From the NCBI RefSeq assembly GCF_035975855.1, contig NZ_CP109055.1, forward strand, positions 6,262,001 to 6,326,000: a stretch of 64,000 nt of DNA, written 5' to 3'. The first letter of the stretch is position 1; the number at the start of each line of letters is the position of its first letter. The notes under the pieces are model-generated. The model saw nothing but the letters and a program-made list of their open reading frames with translations, was not told the DNA's origin and did no database searches. Positions 8,588 through 16,990 of this stretch are shown here, piece by piece. Source of the DNA: Streptomyces sp. NBC_01304 (GTDB lineage Bacteria > Actinomycetota > Actinomycetes > Streptomycetales > Streptomycetaceae). The position numbers were made by a program, and so were the translations under genes.

Positions 8588-9514
8588 CTAGAGGACGGCG
8601 ATCGGCGCGACCGGCGTTCCCGTGGCGCCGACGAACGGCTCGGGCATGGCCGACAGCAGGAACGAGTAGTGAGACTCCTGTGCACAGGCTGTGGACAACT
8701 CTTCGAGATCCCAGTTCTGACCCTGCAGCATCCCCATCTCGACCAGATCCAGGGCGTGCACCGGCAGCCACAGGTCCTCGATCTCCGGCGGGAAGATCTC
8801 GAAGGTCAGGGTGTCATTGGCGACCGCGGCCACGTCGCGCGCGTGGAACCACTCGGGCGTGCGGATCGACAGACCGGGGGACGGGAAGCTGTACGCGTGC
8901 TTGTCGCCGGCCCGGTACTGCTGGATCTGCCCGGTGCGTACGAGGACGATGTCGCCGGCGCGCACCTGTACGCCCCCGAACTCCTCGGCCTCTTCCAGGT
9001 CTTCGGGGGTGACGGCATGGTCTCCCGGCAGCCGGTCGAGGCCCTTCGCCGCCGCCACGTCGAGCAGTACGCCCCGCGAGACGATGTGCCGTGCCTTGTC
9101 GATGCCGCTGAACTCGGCCCCGCCGTCAGGGGTGATGGAGCTCGCGGGGCGGCCGTTGTAGATCTTGCCCGAGTGGGAGACATGGGTCAGGGCGTCCCAG
9201 TGGGTGCCCGCCTGCAGGCCCATCGTCACGGCGTCGTCGCTGCAGGCCACCGTGCCTTCGCCGAATATCTCCTGGTTGATCTGGAACTGGGTGTGCTCCG
9301 CGTTCACCCGGCCCTCGATCAGGCCCGTCTGTACGCCGTCCTCCTGGAGGGGGAGCGCGAGCGGGATGCGGCGGCCGGTCCTGATCTCGGCTGCGGCCGC
9401 GCGTACGACGTCATCGGTGATCAGGTTCAGCGTGCCGATCTCGTCGTCGGCGCCCCAGCGGCCCCAGTTGTTGATGCGCTTGGCGATGTCGTGGAACTCG
9501 GGCGGCAGTCCCAT
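8588..9514 (-). CDS. Cyclase-family (kynurenine-formamidase-like) hydrolase
   Basis: A 308-residue member of the cyclase/KynB fold family, metal-dependent hydrolases that open or close amide, lactone or ester bonds. The metal-binding region is visible as GTHWDALTHVSH, near residue 107, a variant of the family HxGTHxDxPxH motif. The distal part contains RAGDIVLVRTG, typical of the family. The start at ATG 9514 has GAGGAGAACGCC directly upstream. It is divergent from an SDR gene with operator-like sequences between them, so it probably belongs to the same CoA-linked catabolic set, perhaps as a ring or lactone hydrolase. The substrate is unknown. Confidence 0.83.
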   Translation of the reverse strand: MGLPPEFHDIAKRINNWGRWGADDEIGTLNLITDDVVRAAAAEIRTGRRIPLALPLQEDGVQTGLIEGRVNAEHTQFQINQEIFGEGTVACSDDAVTMGLQAGTHWDALTHVSHSGKIYNGRPASSITPDGGAEFSGIDKARHIVSRGVLLDVAAAKGLDRLPGDHAVTPEDLEEAEEFGGVQVRAGDIVLVRTGQIQQYRAGDKHAYSFPSPGLSIRTPEWFHARDVAAVANDTLTFEIFPPEIEDLWLPVHALDLVEMGMLQGQNWDLEELSTACAQESHYSFLLSAMPEPFVGATGTPVAPIAVL

Positions 9515-9536
9515 GGCGTTCTCCTCAAGTCCGTTG

Positions 9537-9602
9537 CTTCACGTGCGCTGCCTTGCGTGCGCTGCTTCACGTGCGCTGTTTCACGTGTGCTGCTTCAAGT
9601 CC
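9537..9602. repeat. Imperfect 13-bp direct repeats upstream of the cyclase gene
   Basis: Five imperfect copies of a TTCACGTGCGCTG-like unit run head to tail between the cyclase start and the operator pair. Each carries CACGTG or CGTGCGCTG. They lie in the cyclase 5' region and could be a protein-binding array or a replication-slippage product. Confidence 0.6.
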
Positions 9603-9648
9603 GTTGGCTGTGGGGGCTTGTGCTCGCGTATCTGATGACCCATAGAAT

Positions 9649-9663
9649 CTAACGGTCCGTCAG
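9649..9663. promoter_or_regulatory. TetR-type operator palindrome (SDR/cyclase intergenic)
   Basis: CTAACGGTCCGTCAG, one mismatch in the left arm, 22 bp upstream of the SDR start. A TAGAAT sequence, a plausible -10 element, overlaps its left side. A second half-like site, CTGATGACCCATAG, begins at 9632. Confidence 0.6.
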
Positions 9664-9685
9664 AAACCGCGGGAAGGGGCCGGAC

Positions 9686-10597
9686 GTGGGGAACTTCTTG
9701 GCAGGCAAGGTCGTCGCCGTCACCGGGGCCGGTCGAGGCATCGGCCGGGCCGTGGCGCTCGCGGCTGCCGCCGAGGGCGCGAAGGTCATCGTCAATGACT
9801 ACGGCGTGTCCATCGAGGGTGGCGAGCCGACGAGTGAGGTCGCCGAGTCGGTGGTCAAAGAGATCGTCGCGGCGGGAGGTTCGGCCGTCGCGGTCGCCGA
9901 TGACATTTCGACCATGGCCGGTGGGCAGCGGATCGTGGATACCGCGCTCGCGGAGTTCGGGCGCATCGACGGGGTGGTGTGCGTTGCCGGGATCCTGCGG
10001 GAGCGGATGCTCTTCAACATGTCCGAGGAGGAGTGGGACCCGGTGGTCGCCACTCACCTGAAGGGCACCTTCACCGTCTTCCGGGCTGCCGCCGCCGTCA
10101 TGCGCAAGCAGGGCTCGGGGACCTTGATCGGGTTCACGAGCGGCAATCACCAAGGGTCGGTGGCGCAGGCCAACTACTCGGCTGCCAAGGGCGGGATCAT
10201 CTCGCTGGTGCGTAGCGCTGCGCTGGGCTTGAACAAGTACGGGGTCACCGCCAATGCGGTGGCGCCTGTCGCTCGTACTCGGATGTCGGCGAATGTTCCG
10301 ATGGAGTTGAAGGAGATCGGGGAGCCGGAGGATGTGGCTGCCCTGGTGGTGTATCTGCTCTCCGAGCGGGCTCGGGCCGAGGAGATCACTGGGCAGGTGT
10401 ACACGATTGCGGGGCCGAAGATCGCGGTCTGGGCGCAGCCTCGTGAATTGCGGGCCGGGTACGCGGATGGGGCCTGGACGCCGGAGAAGATCGCGGACTT
10501 CCTGCCGGGGACGGTCGGGGTTGATCCGATGCCGATGCTGGCGCAGCTGAAGGCGATGGCTGAGGCTGCGGCCAAGAAGGATCGGCCCAACGCTTGA
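9686..10597 (+). CDS. SDR-family oxidoreductase (multifunctional-enzyme-like)
   Basis: A 303-residue short-chain dehydrogenase with the NAD(P) motif TGAGRGIG (residues 14-21), the NAG-equivalent CVAGIL, and the catalytic YSAAKGG tyrosine-lysine pair. The Val-Asn-Asp-Tyr-Gly segment after the first Rossmann unit and the long C-terminal extension (AVWAQPRELRAGY) resemble the 3-hydroxyacyl-CoA dehydrogenase domain of peroxisomal-type multifunctional enzymes. Oxidation of a 3-hydroxyacyl-CoA is therefore a reasonable inference. It starts at GTG 9686 and is followed by an intergenic repeat. Confidence 0.88.
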   Translation: MGNFLAGKVVAVTGAGRGIGRAVALAAAAEGAKVIVNDYGVSIEGGEPTSEVAESVVKEIVAAGGSAVAVADDISTMAGGQRIVDTALAEFGRIDGVVCVAGILRERMLFNMSEEEWDPVVATHLKGTFTVFRAAAAVMRKQGSGTLIGFTSGNHQGSVAQANYSAAKGGIISLVRSAALGLNKYGVTANAVAPVARTRMSANVPMELKEIGEPEDVAALVVYLLSERARAEEITGQVYTIAGPKIAVWAQPRELRAGYADGAWTPEKIADFLPGTVGVDPMPMLAQLKAMAEAAAKKDRPNA

Positions 10598-10599
10598 TT

Positions 10600-10731
10600 T
10601 TCTCCCCGCCCCGCCCCTTCCCGAAAGTCTTCGACGACTGGGGCTTCGCCCCTGGCCCCCTTCGTCCTCAAACGCCGGACGGGCTGATTTGTGCCGGCGG
10701 CAGCCTTACGGGAAGGGGCGGGGCGGGAGAG
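10600..10731. repeat. Streptomyces intergenic repeat, copy A
   Basis: Flanking blocks CCCGCCCCTTCCCG and CTTACGGGAAGGGGCGGGG face each other around the core CTCAAACGCCGGACGGGCTG. It lies between the SDR stop and the next dehydrogenase and can form an extended imperfect hairpin. Confidence 0.85.
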
Positions 10732-10756
10732 ATGTCCGTAACTCCTAGGAGGCACC

Positions 10757-11953
10757 GTGGACTTCAGGTTCGGGCCTGAGGATGAGGCGTTTCGCCAAGA
10801 GGCGCGGGCCTGGCTCGATGAGCATCTCGCCGGGGACTTCGCCGCCGCCAGAGGAAGGGGCGGGCCCGGTAGCGAGCATGAGGGGGGCGAGGCCCGTAGG
10901 GCCTGGGAGCGGGAGTTGGGGAAGGGCGGGTGGATCGGGCTCGGGTGGAACGCCGAGTTCGGGAACAGGGTCGCCGGCCTGACGCAGCAAGTCGTCTGGG
11001 CCGAGGAGTACGCCCGCGCCAAGGCCCCGGGCCGGTACGGCCACATCGGGGAGAACCTGCTCGCCCCCACCCTCCTCGCGTACGGCAGTGAGGAGCAGAA
11101 GGCGCGCTTTCTGCCTCCCATCGCCCGCGGCGAGGAACTTTGGTGCCAGGGCTACAGCGAACCCGACGCCGGGTCGGATCTGGCGGGGCTGCGGACCTCG
11201 GCGGTCCGTGACGGGGACACGTACCGCATCACGGGGCAGAAGATCTGGACGAGCCTCGCGCACGACGCGGACTGGTGTTTCGTCCTGGCCAGGACCGAGG
11301 AGGGGTCGAGCCGGCACCACGGGCTCAGCTTCCTGCTGGTGCCGATGGATCAGCCGGGACGGATCGAAGTGCGGCCGATCCGGCAGCTCACGGGCACGAG
11401 TGAGTTCAATGAAGTGTTCTTCGACGGGGCCGTGGCCGACGCCGCCCACGTCGTCGGCGGCGCGGGCAACGGGTGGGGCGTCGCCATGGGGCTGCTCGGC
11501 TTCGAGCGGGGCGTGTCCACTCTGGTGCAGCAGATCGGGTTCGCGGAGGAGCTTGCCCTGGTCGTGCAGGACGCCCTGGAGGCGGGGGCCGTGGCCGATC
11601 CAGTGGTGCGGGAGAGGCTCGTGCGGCAGTGGGCCGAGCTGCGGGCAATGCGGTTCAACGCCCTTCGTACGCTCGGGAGTTCGGAGCCAGATGCCGGGGC
11701 GCCGAGTGTGGCCAAGCTGCTCTGGGGGAGCTGGCATCGGCGGCTCGGGGAGCTCGCCATGCAGGTGCGCGGTGTCGCGGCCGCGATCGGGCCGGGGGAC
11801 TGGTCCGCGCAGACGCCGTACGAACTCGATGCCATGCAGCGGCTGTTCCTGTTCACCCGGGCCGACACCATCTACGGCGGCTCGGACGAGATTCAGCGCA
11901 ACATCATTGCCGAGCGCGTGCTCGGTCTGCCCAAGGAGCCCAAGGGGTCCTGA
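10757..11953 (+). CDS. Acyl-CoA dehydrogenase
   Basis: A 398-residue FAD-dependent acyl-CoA dehydrogenase of full length. Motifs include WCQGYSEPDAGSDLAG in the middle domain, ITGQKIWTSLAHDADW, and the C-terminal ADTIYGGSDEIQRNIIAERVLG signature. GTG 10757 is preceded by AGGAGG at 6 nt. It has a 20-bp gap to a zinc alcohol dehydrogenase, so the two are probably co-transcribed. It resembles dehydrogenases that act on cyclic or branched acyl-CoAs more than the fatty-acid FadE type, but the sequence does not fix the substrate. Confidence 0.92.
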   Translation: MDFRFGPEDEAFRQEARAWLDEHLAGDFAAARGRGGPGSEHEGGEARRAWERELGKGGWIGLGWNAEFGNRVAGLTQQVVWAEEYARAKAPGRYGHIGENLLAPTLLAYGSEEQKARFLPPIARGEELWCQGYSEPDAGSDLAGLRTSAVRDGDTYRITGQKIWTSLAHDADWCFVLARTEEGSSRHHGLSFLLVPMDQPGRIEVRPIRQLTGTSEFNEVFFDGAVADAAHVVGGAGNGWGVAMGLLGFERGVSTLVQQIGFAEELALVVQDALEAGAVADPVVRERLVRQWAELRAMRFNALRTLGSSEPDAGAPSVAKLLWGSWHRRLGELAMQVRGVAAAIGPGDWSAQTPYELDAMQRLFLFTRADTIYGGSDEIQRNIIAERVLGLPKEPKGS

Positions 11954-11973
11954 GAGTGTGACGGAGGGGTTCG

Positions 11974-13041
11974 ATGAGGGGCGTCATCTTTGACGGCAAG
12001 CAGCCCGAGGTGGTCGACGACCTGGAGATACGTGACCCGGGGCCGGGGGAAGTGCTCGTCTCGATCGCGGCCGCCGGGCTGTGCCACAGCGATCTGTCCG
12101 TGATCGACGGGACCATTCCGTTTCCGGTGCCGGTGGTGCTCGGGCACGAGGGTGCGGGCGTCGTCGAGGCGGTCGGGGCCGGGGTCGGGCACGTGGCGGC
12201 CGGGGACCATGTGGCCCTTTCCACGCTGGCGAGTTGTGGGGCCTGCGCCGACTGTGACCGGGGGCGGCCGACCATGTGCCGCAAGGCGATCGGGATGCCG
12301 GGGCGGCCGTTCTCACGGGGTGGGGAGAAGCTGTTCCAGTTCGCTTCGAACTCGGCCTTCGCCGAGCGGACGCTGGTGAAGGCCGTCCAGGCCGTGAAGA
12401 TTCCGTCGGACATTCCGCTGACTTCTGCTGCCCTCATCGGGTGCGGGGTGCTGACCGGGGTCGGGGCCGTGCTCAATCGCGCCAAGGTCGATCGCGGGGA
12501 CACGGTGGTCGTCATCGGGGCCGGCGGGATCGGGCTCAATGTGCTGCAAGGCGCACGGATCGCGGGGGCCACGGTGATCGTGGCGGTGGATGCGAATCCG
12601 GCGAAGGAGGGGGCGGCTCGGCAGTTCGGGGCGACGCACTTCGTGGATGCGTCCGCTGTGGCCGATACGTCGGCTGCGGTCAAGGAGGTCCTGCCGACCG
12701 GGGCCGATCATGTCTTTGAGTGCGTGGGGAATCCGAAGCTGATTCGACAGGCCGTCGAGCTGCTTGATCGGCACGGGCAGGCGGTGCTGCTCGGGATGAC
12801 CGCGCCGACCGTCGAGGCGTCGTTCCTGCCGGCGGGGATGTTCTTGGACAAGTCCATCCTGGGATGCCGGTATGGGTCTTCGCGGCCTCAGCGGGACATT
12901 CCGATGTATGCGGAGCTGTATCGGCAGGGGCGGTTGCTGCTCGATGAGTTGGTCACTCAGACCTATCCGGTCGAGGAGTTCGCGAAGGCTGCGGAGGATT
13001 TGCATGGGGGGAAGGTGGCGCGTGGGGTTCTGACGTTTTAG
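11974..13041 (+). CDS. Zinc-dependent alcohol dehydrogenase (MDR family)
   Basis: A 355-residue medium-chain dehydrogenase. Catalytic zinc ligands are in LCHSD (Cys) and GHEGAG (His). The structural zinc site has four cysteines in CGACADCDRGRPTMC, and NAD is bound by GAGGIGLN in the Rossmann fold. It probably oxidises a primary or secondary alcohol intermediate to the aldehyde or ketone. The C-terminal SILGCRYGSSRPQRDIP segment is typical of the class III-like group. ATG 11974 follows an acyl-CoA dehydrogenase by 20 bp, and intergenic repeat B follows the gene. Confidence 0.92.
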   Translation: MRGVIFDGKQPEVVDDLEIRDPGPGEVLVSIAAAGLCHSDLSVIDGTIPFPVPVVLGHEGAGVVEAVGAGVGHVAAGDHVALSTLASCGACADCDRGRPTMCRKAIGMPGRPFSRGGEKLFQFASNSAFAERTLVKAVQAVKIPSDIPLTSAALIGCGVLTGVGAVLNRAKVDRGDTVVVIGAGGIGLNVLQGARIAGATVIVAVDANPAKEGAARQFGATHFVDASAVADTSAAVKEVLPTGADHVFECVGNPKLIRQAVELLDRHGQAVLLGMTAPTVEASFLPAGMFLDKSILGCRYGSSRPQRDIPMYAELYRQGRLLLDELVTQTYPVEEFAKAAEDLHGGKVARGVLTF

Positions 13042-13042
13042 A

Positions 13043-13188
13043 TTCCCCAGCCCGCCCCTTCCCGAAAGTCTTCGACGACTGGGGCTTTGCCCCTAGCCCC
13101 CTTTGTCCTCAAACGCCGGACGGGCTGACAAAGTCAGCCCGTCCGGCGTTTGAGGACATTCGGGAAGGGCGGGGCGGGGAGGATATCG
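13043..13188. repeat. Streptomyces intergenic repeat, copy B
   Basis: This copy contains the full central palindrome: CTCAAACGCCGGACGGGCTG, a short AT-rich loop (ACAAAG), then its exact complement. The outer CCCGCCCCTTCCCG and CGGGAAGGGCGGGG blocks flank it. It lies between the alcohol dehydrogenase and MFS genes and probably also terminates transcription. Confidence 0.88.
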
Positions 13189-13195
13189 TCCGCCC

Positions 13196-14497
13196 ATGTC
13201 CCTGCGCGCGTACCGAGACGTACTTACCCGACCCGTCCTGACCTGGAGCGGCGTGGCCGTGGGGGCGCGGATGCCGGTGGCCATGGCGCCGCTCGCCGTG
13301 GTGTTTCTCGTGCGGGAGCGGCCCGGGGGATACACGCTGGGCGCGCTGCTCGCCGCCGTGTACGTGCTCGGCGAGATCGTCGGCGCCCCGCTGCTCGGCA
13401 TGCGGCTCAAGGCCGAGCGGGCCCGGCCCGCGCTCGCCGGGGGACTGGCGGTGGGGGCCGCGGGGTTCGGGGCGCTCGGGGTGTTCCCCGGCGCGCATCC
13501 CGTCCTGCTCGCCGCCTTCGCGTTCATAGCCGGGGCCGGGCCGGCCGCCGCGCCCGGTGGACTGCGGGCCCTGCTCACCTCGTTGGTGCCCGAGCGGGTC
13601 GTGACGCAGGCGCTGAGTTACGAGACGACCCTGACCTTCGCGATCTGGGCGATCTCCCCGGCCGCCGTCGCCGGGCTCGCCCTCTCCCTGGATCCCCGTC
13701 TGCCGCTGCTGCTCGGCGCCGTGCTCATGGCCGCCGGGTGCGCGGGGATGTGGCGCCTGCCCGTCGGCTGGGAGAAGGAGGCCGCCGAACCGGGCGGCGA
13801 GTCGATGGTGCGGACCGTGGCGCGGGCCTGGCCGGTGTTCGTCACCGGCGCCGCCTCGCTCTCCCTGCTCGGCCTCGCCGAACTGATCCTCCCCGCCCTC
13901 CTTGAGCAGCGCGGCATCGGTGTCGGCTGGGCGGGGCCGTTGCTGGCCGGGTTCGCCGTCGGGTCGGGGGTCGGGGCGTTCCTGTACGGGCTGCGCGGGT
14001 CGTGGCCGGGGAGCCTGCCCGTGCAGTCGCTGGTGCTGATGTGTTCCGTGTCGGGGTGTGTGGTGCTGGTGGCCGTGCTGCCCTCGGGAGTGCTCATCGG
14101 GATCATGCTCGGCATCGCCGGGGTGCTGCAGGCCGGATCGATGATGACGCGGCAGCTCACGTTGCGGGCCGTGCTGCCGTCGAGCGCGCTCGCTGCGGCG
14201 TACTCCGTGATGTACGCGGCTGTGGGTGCGGGGTATGCCGCCGCGGGGACCCTGTCCGGGGCGCTGCTGAAGGTGACTTCGCCGTCCCTGGCGATTCTGG
14301 CGGGGGTGGGGCTGACTGTTGTGCTGACGGTTGTCGGTGCGGTGGGGGAGCGGGCCACTCGGGGCGGGCGGGGCAAAGAGATTCCCCTCCCCGCCCCTTC
14401 CCGAAAGCCTGACGGCACCTCGGGGGCTGCCGCCCCCGGACCCCTGCCCGGATCACGGCCTTCGGCCTCGTCCTCAAACGCCGGACGGGCTGAATGA
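13196..14497 (+). CDS. MFS transporter with a repeat-derived C-terminus
   Basis: About 433 residues with twelve probable transmembrane segments, a short loop rich in charged residues between the halves, and no assigned substrate. The last 40 or so residues (from KEIPLPAPSRK to SSNAGRAE) are hydrophilic and are the direct translation of the intergenic repeat copy at 14382-14497. The ancestral protein probably ended near residue 393. The stop codon abuts the stop of the convergent GlxA-family gene with no gap. It has no operator palindrome, so a link to the catabolic regulon is not supported. Confidence 0.85.
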   Translation: MSLRAYRDVLTRPVLTWSGVAVGARMPVAMAPLAVVFLVRERPGGYTLGALLAAVYVLGEIVGAPLLGMRLKAERARPALAGGLAVGAAGFGALGVFPGAHPVLLAAFAFIAGAGPAAAPGGLRALLTSLVPERVVTQALSYETTLTFAIWAISPAAVAGLALSLDPRLPLLLGAVLMAAGCAGMWRLPVGWEKEAAEPGGESMVRTVARAWPVFVTGAASLSLLGLAELILPALLEQRGIGVGWAGPLLAGFAVGSGVGAFLYGLRGSWPGSLPVQSLVLMCSVSGCVVLVAVLPSGVLIGIMLGIAGVLQAGSMMTRQLTLRAVLPSSALAAAYSVMYAAVGAGYAAAGTLSGALLKVTSPSLAILAGVGLTVVLTVVGAVGERATRGGRGKEIPLPAPSRKPDGTSGAAAPGPLPGSRPSASSSNAGRAE

Positions 14498-14520
14498 TCA
14501 CACCCCGGACGGGCTGGACT
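14382..14520. repeat. Streptomyces intergenic repeat, copy C (overlaps two gene ends)
   Basis: A CCCGCCCCTTCCCG block is followed by a GGCCTTCGGCC hairpin and the core CCTCAAACGCCGGACGGGCTG. It covers the 3' end of the MFS gene, and its right edge (CCGGACGGGCTGG) encodes the last residues of the GlxA-type regulator on the other strand. Confidence 0.8.
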
Positions 14521-15523
14521 TGAAGGTTCGCCGGTACGCCGTCGGCGTCACCCCCAGCGCCCCCTGCACGTGCTGCCGCATCGACTGCGCCGTTCCGAAG
14601 CCCGCGTCCCGGGCCACCTGGTCCATCGACAGGTCGCTCGACTCAAGCAAGTGGCGGGCCCGCTCCACGCGCTGCTGGGTGAGCCACTGGCCCGGGCTGA
14701 TGCCGACCTCCTCGCGGAAGCGGCGGGTGAAGGTGCGTACCGACATCGACTCCTGCTCGGCCATGTCGCGCAGCTGGATCGGCTCGTGGAGGCGGCCGAG
14801 CGCCCAGGCCCTGGCGGCCGTCGTGGTGGCCAACTGGGGCTCGGGGACCGGGCGTTCGACGTACTGGGCCTGGCCGCCGTCGCGGTGCGGGGGCACGACC
14901 GTGTAGCGGGCCACGTAGTTGGCGACCGCCGTGCCGTGGTCGCGGCGCACCAGGTGCAGACAGAGGTCGACGCCCGCGGCGACGCCGGCCGAGGTCAGTA
15001 CGTCGCCGTCGTCGATGAACAGGACGTCCGCGTCGACCTCGATCTTCGGGAAGAGCTCCTGGAAGTGCTCCGCGTGGTGCCAGTGCGTGGTCGCGCGCCG
15101 GCCGTCGAGGTATCCGGCCGCGGCGAGTACGTATCCGCCCGTGCAGATCGAGACGAGCCGGGTGCCCGGCCTGATGTGGGCCAGTGCGGCGGCGAGTTCG
15201 TCGGTGAGGCGGCCCTCCTCGAAGACCGGACCCAGCTCGTACGAGGCCGGGACGACGACCGTGTCCGCGGTGGCCAGTGCCTCCGGCCCGTTCTCGACCA
15301 CGATCGAGAAGTCCGAGTCGGTGCGGACGGGGCCGGGCGGGCGGACGGAGCACGTGATGATTTCGTACAGCTTGTGCCCGTTCGCGTCTTTCGCCCGGCC
15401 GAAGATGCGGTGCGGGATGCCGAGTTCGAAGGGGAGCAGGCCGTCGAGGGCGAGGACGACGACACGGTGGCGCTTCGGGAGGGCGGGCTCCGGGAGGGCG
15501 GGGGGAGTGGACGCGGTGGCCAT
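14498..15523 (-). CDS. GlxA-family transcriptional regulator (DJ-1/PfpI plus AraC HTH)
   Basis: A 341-residue regulator. Residues about 20-190 form a DJ-1/PfpI-like sensor domain with the nucleophile-elbow sequence SICTGGYVLAAAG. Residues about 235-335 form an AraC-type double helix-turn-helix (MSVRTFTRRFREEVG, VARDAGFGTAQSMRQHV). The final SSPSGV is encoded within repeat C. It is divergent from the MFS gene at 15595, which is a likely target. No ligand can be predicted. Confidence 0.9.
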   Translation of the reverse strand: MATASTPPALPEPALPKRHRVVVLALDGLLPFELGIPHRIFGRAKDANGHKLYEIITCSVRPPGPVRTDSDFSIVVENGPEALATADTVVVPASYELGPVFEEGRLTDELAAALAHIRPGTRLVSICTGGYVLAAAGYLDGRRATTHWHHAEHFQELFPKIEVDADVLFIDDGDVLTSAGVAAGVDLCLHLVRRDHGTAVANYVARYTVVPPHRDGGQAQYVERPVPEPQLATTTAARAWALGRLHEPIQLRDMAEQESMSVRTFTRRFREEVGISPGQWLTQQRVERARHLLESSDLSMDQVARDAGFGTAQSMRQHVQGALGVTPTAYRRTFKSSPSGV

Positions 15524-15594
15524 GGCTCGATCCTAGCGAAGTGTGTCCTTCGGGCCAGTCGTGCGGGGTGATTCCGGCCATCAGGATGGTTGAC

Positions 15595-16956
15595 GTGACG
15601 CAGACAACCGAAGCCCAGGACGCAGCCCGGGACGTAGCCGCGGAAGTACCCGCAGACGCGCAGGAACCGCAGGTCGCGGGCCGGACCGAGGGGCGTATCC
15701 ACCGCGCCTGGTACGTGGCCGCCGTGACCTTCGTGACGATCCTCGGCGCCGCCGCCTTCCGTGCCCTTCCCGGCCTTCTCATCGACCCGCTGCACCAGGA
15801 GTTCCACTGGTCGCGCGGCACGATCGGCTTCGCCGTCTCCGTCAATCTCGCGCTGTACGGACTCACCGCACCGTTCGCCGCCGCGCTGATGGACCGCTTC
15901 GGCATACGTCGCGTCGTCGCGCTCGCCCTCACCGTCATCGCGATCGGCACCGGGCTCACCCTGTGGATGACGGCCGCCTGGCAGCTCATCCTGTACTGGG
16001 GCGTCCTCGTCGGCCTCGGCTCCGGCTCGATGGCACTGGCCTTCGCGGCGACCGTCACCAACCGGTGGTTCACCGAGAAGCGCGGCCTGGTCACCGGCAT
16101 CCTCACCGCCGCCGGCGCCTCCGGGCAGCTGGTCTTCCTACCGCTGCTCTCCTGGATGGTCACCGAGCACGGCTGGCACCCGGCCGCGATCACGGTCGCG
16201 CTGACCGCACTCGCCGTCGTGCCCTTCGTGTGGCTGCTGCTTCGCGACCACCCGGCGGACGTGGGGCTAGCGCCTTACGGGGCCGAGGAGTTCGTGCCCA
16301 AGCCTCCGCCGGCCGTGGGCGCCGCGCGGCGTACCGTCAAGGTTCTCTTCTCGGCCGCCAGGACCGGCCCCTTCTGGCTCCTCGCAGGCACCTTCGCGAT
16401 CTGTGGCGCCTCGACCAACGGCCTGATCCAGACCCACTTCGTGCCCGCCGCCCACGACCACGGCATGCCGATGCAGGCCGCGGCCTCGCTGCTCGCGGTG
16501 ATCGGGGTCGCCGACGTCGCCGGCACGATCTTCTCGGGCTGGCTCACCGACCGCTTCGACTCGCGGCGCCTGCTCGCCGCGTACTACTCGCTGCGCGGCA
16601 TCTCGCTGCTGTTCCTGCCGATGCTGCTCGTGCAGGGCGCCGGGGACGTCCGGCCGCCGATGATCTTCTTCATCGTCTTCTACGGCCTCGACTGGGTGGC
16701 CACGGTCCCGCCCACGCTCGCCCTCTGCCGTGAGCACTACGGCGAGGACTCGGCGATCGTCTTCGGCTGGGTCCTCGCCTCGCACCAGGTGGGCGCGGCG
16801 ATCGTCGCCTTCCTCGGCGGGGTGGCGCGGGACAACTTCGGGTCGTACGACGTGGTCTGGTACACGTCGGGCGCGCTGTGCGCCGCGGCCGCGCTGATGG
16901 CCGTCGTCATCCGTAAGGGCAGGCGTGCGGAGGAACTGGCGGTCACTGCCGCGTAG
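15595..16956 (+). CDS. MFS transporter (oxalate/formate-antiporter-like)
   Basis: About 453 residues with twelve predicted transmembrane helices, starting near GRIHRAWYVAAVTFVTILG. The loop after helix 2 reads ALMDRFGIRRV, an MFS signature, and it is repeated in the second half as GWLTDRFDSRRL. The pattern matches monocarboxylate or oxalate:formate-type carriers. GTG 15595 is chosen because AGGATGG lies upstream at suitable spacing. ATG 15586 would sit directly on the ribosome-binding site. The divergent GlxA-type gene may regulate it. It could import an acid for the CoA pathway, but no operator links it. Confidence 0.83.
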   Translation: MTQTTEAQDAARDVAAEVPADAQEPQVAGRTEGRIHRAWYVAAVTFVTILGAAAFRALPGLLIDPLHQEFHWSRGTIGFAVSVNLALYGLTAPFAAALMDRFGIRRVVALALTVIAIGTGLTLWMTAAWQLILYWGVLVGLGSGSMALAFAATVTNRWFTEKRGLVTGILTAAGASGQLVFLPLLSWMVTEHGWHPAAITVALTALAVVPFVWLLLRDHPADVGLAPYGAEEFVPKPPPAVGAARRTVKVLFSAARTGPFWLLAGTFAICGASTNGLIQTHFVPAAHDHGMPMQAAASLLAVIGVADVAGTIFSGWLTDRFDSRRLLAAYYSLRGISLLFLPMLLVQGAGDVRPPMIFFIVFYGLDWVATVPPTLALCREHYGEDSAIVFGWVLASHQVGAAIVAFLGGVARDNFGSYDVVWYTSGALCAAAALMAVVIRKGRRAEELAVTAA

Positions 16957-16990
16957 TTCGTACGTTGTCACGTCGCCGGAGTGGGCTTCC

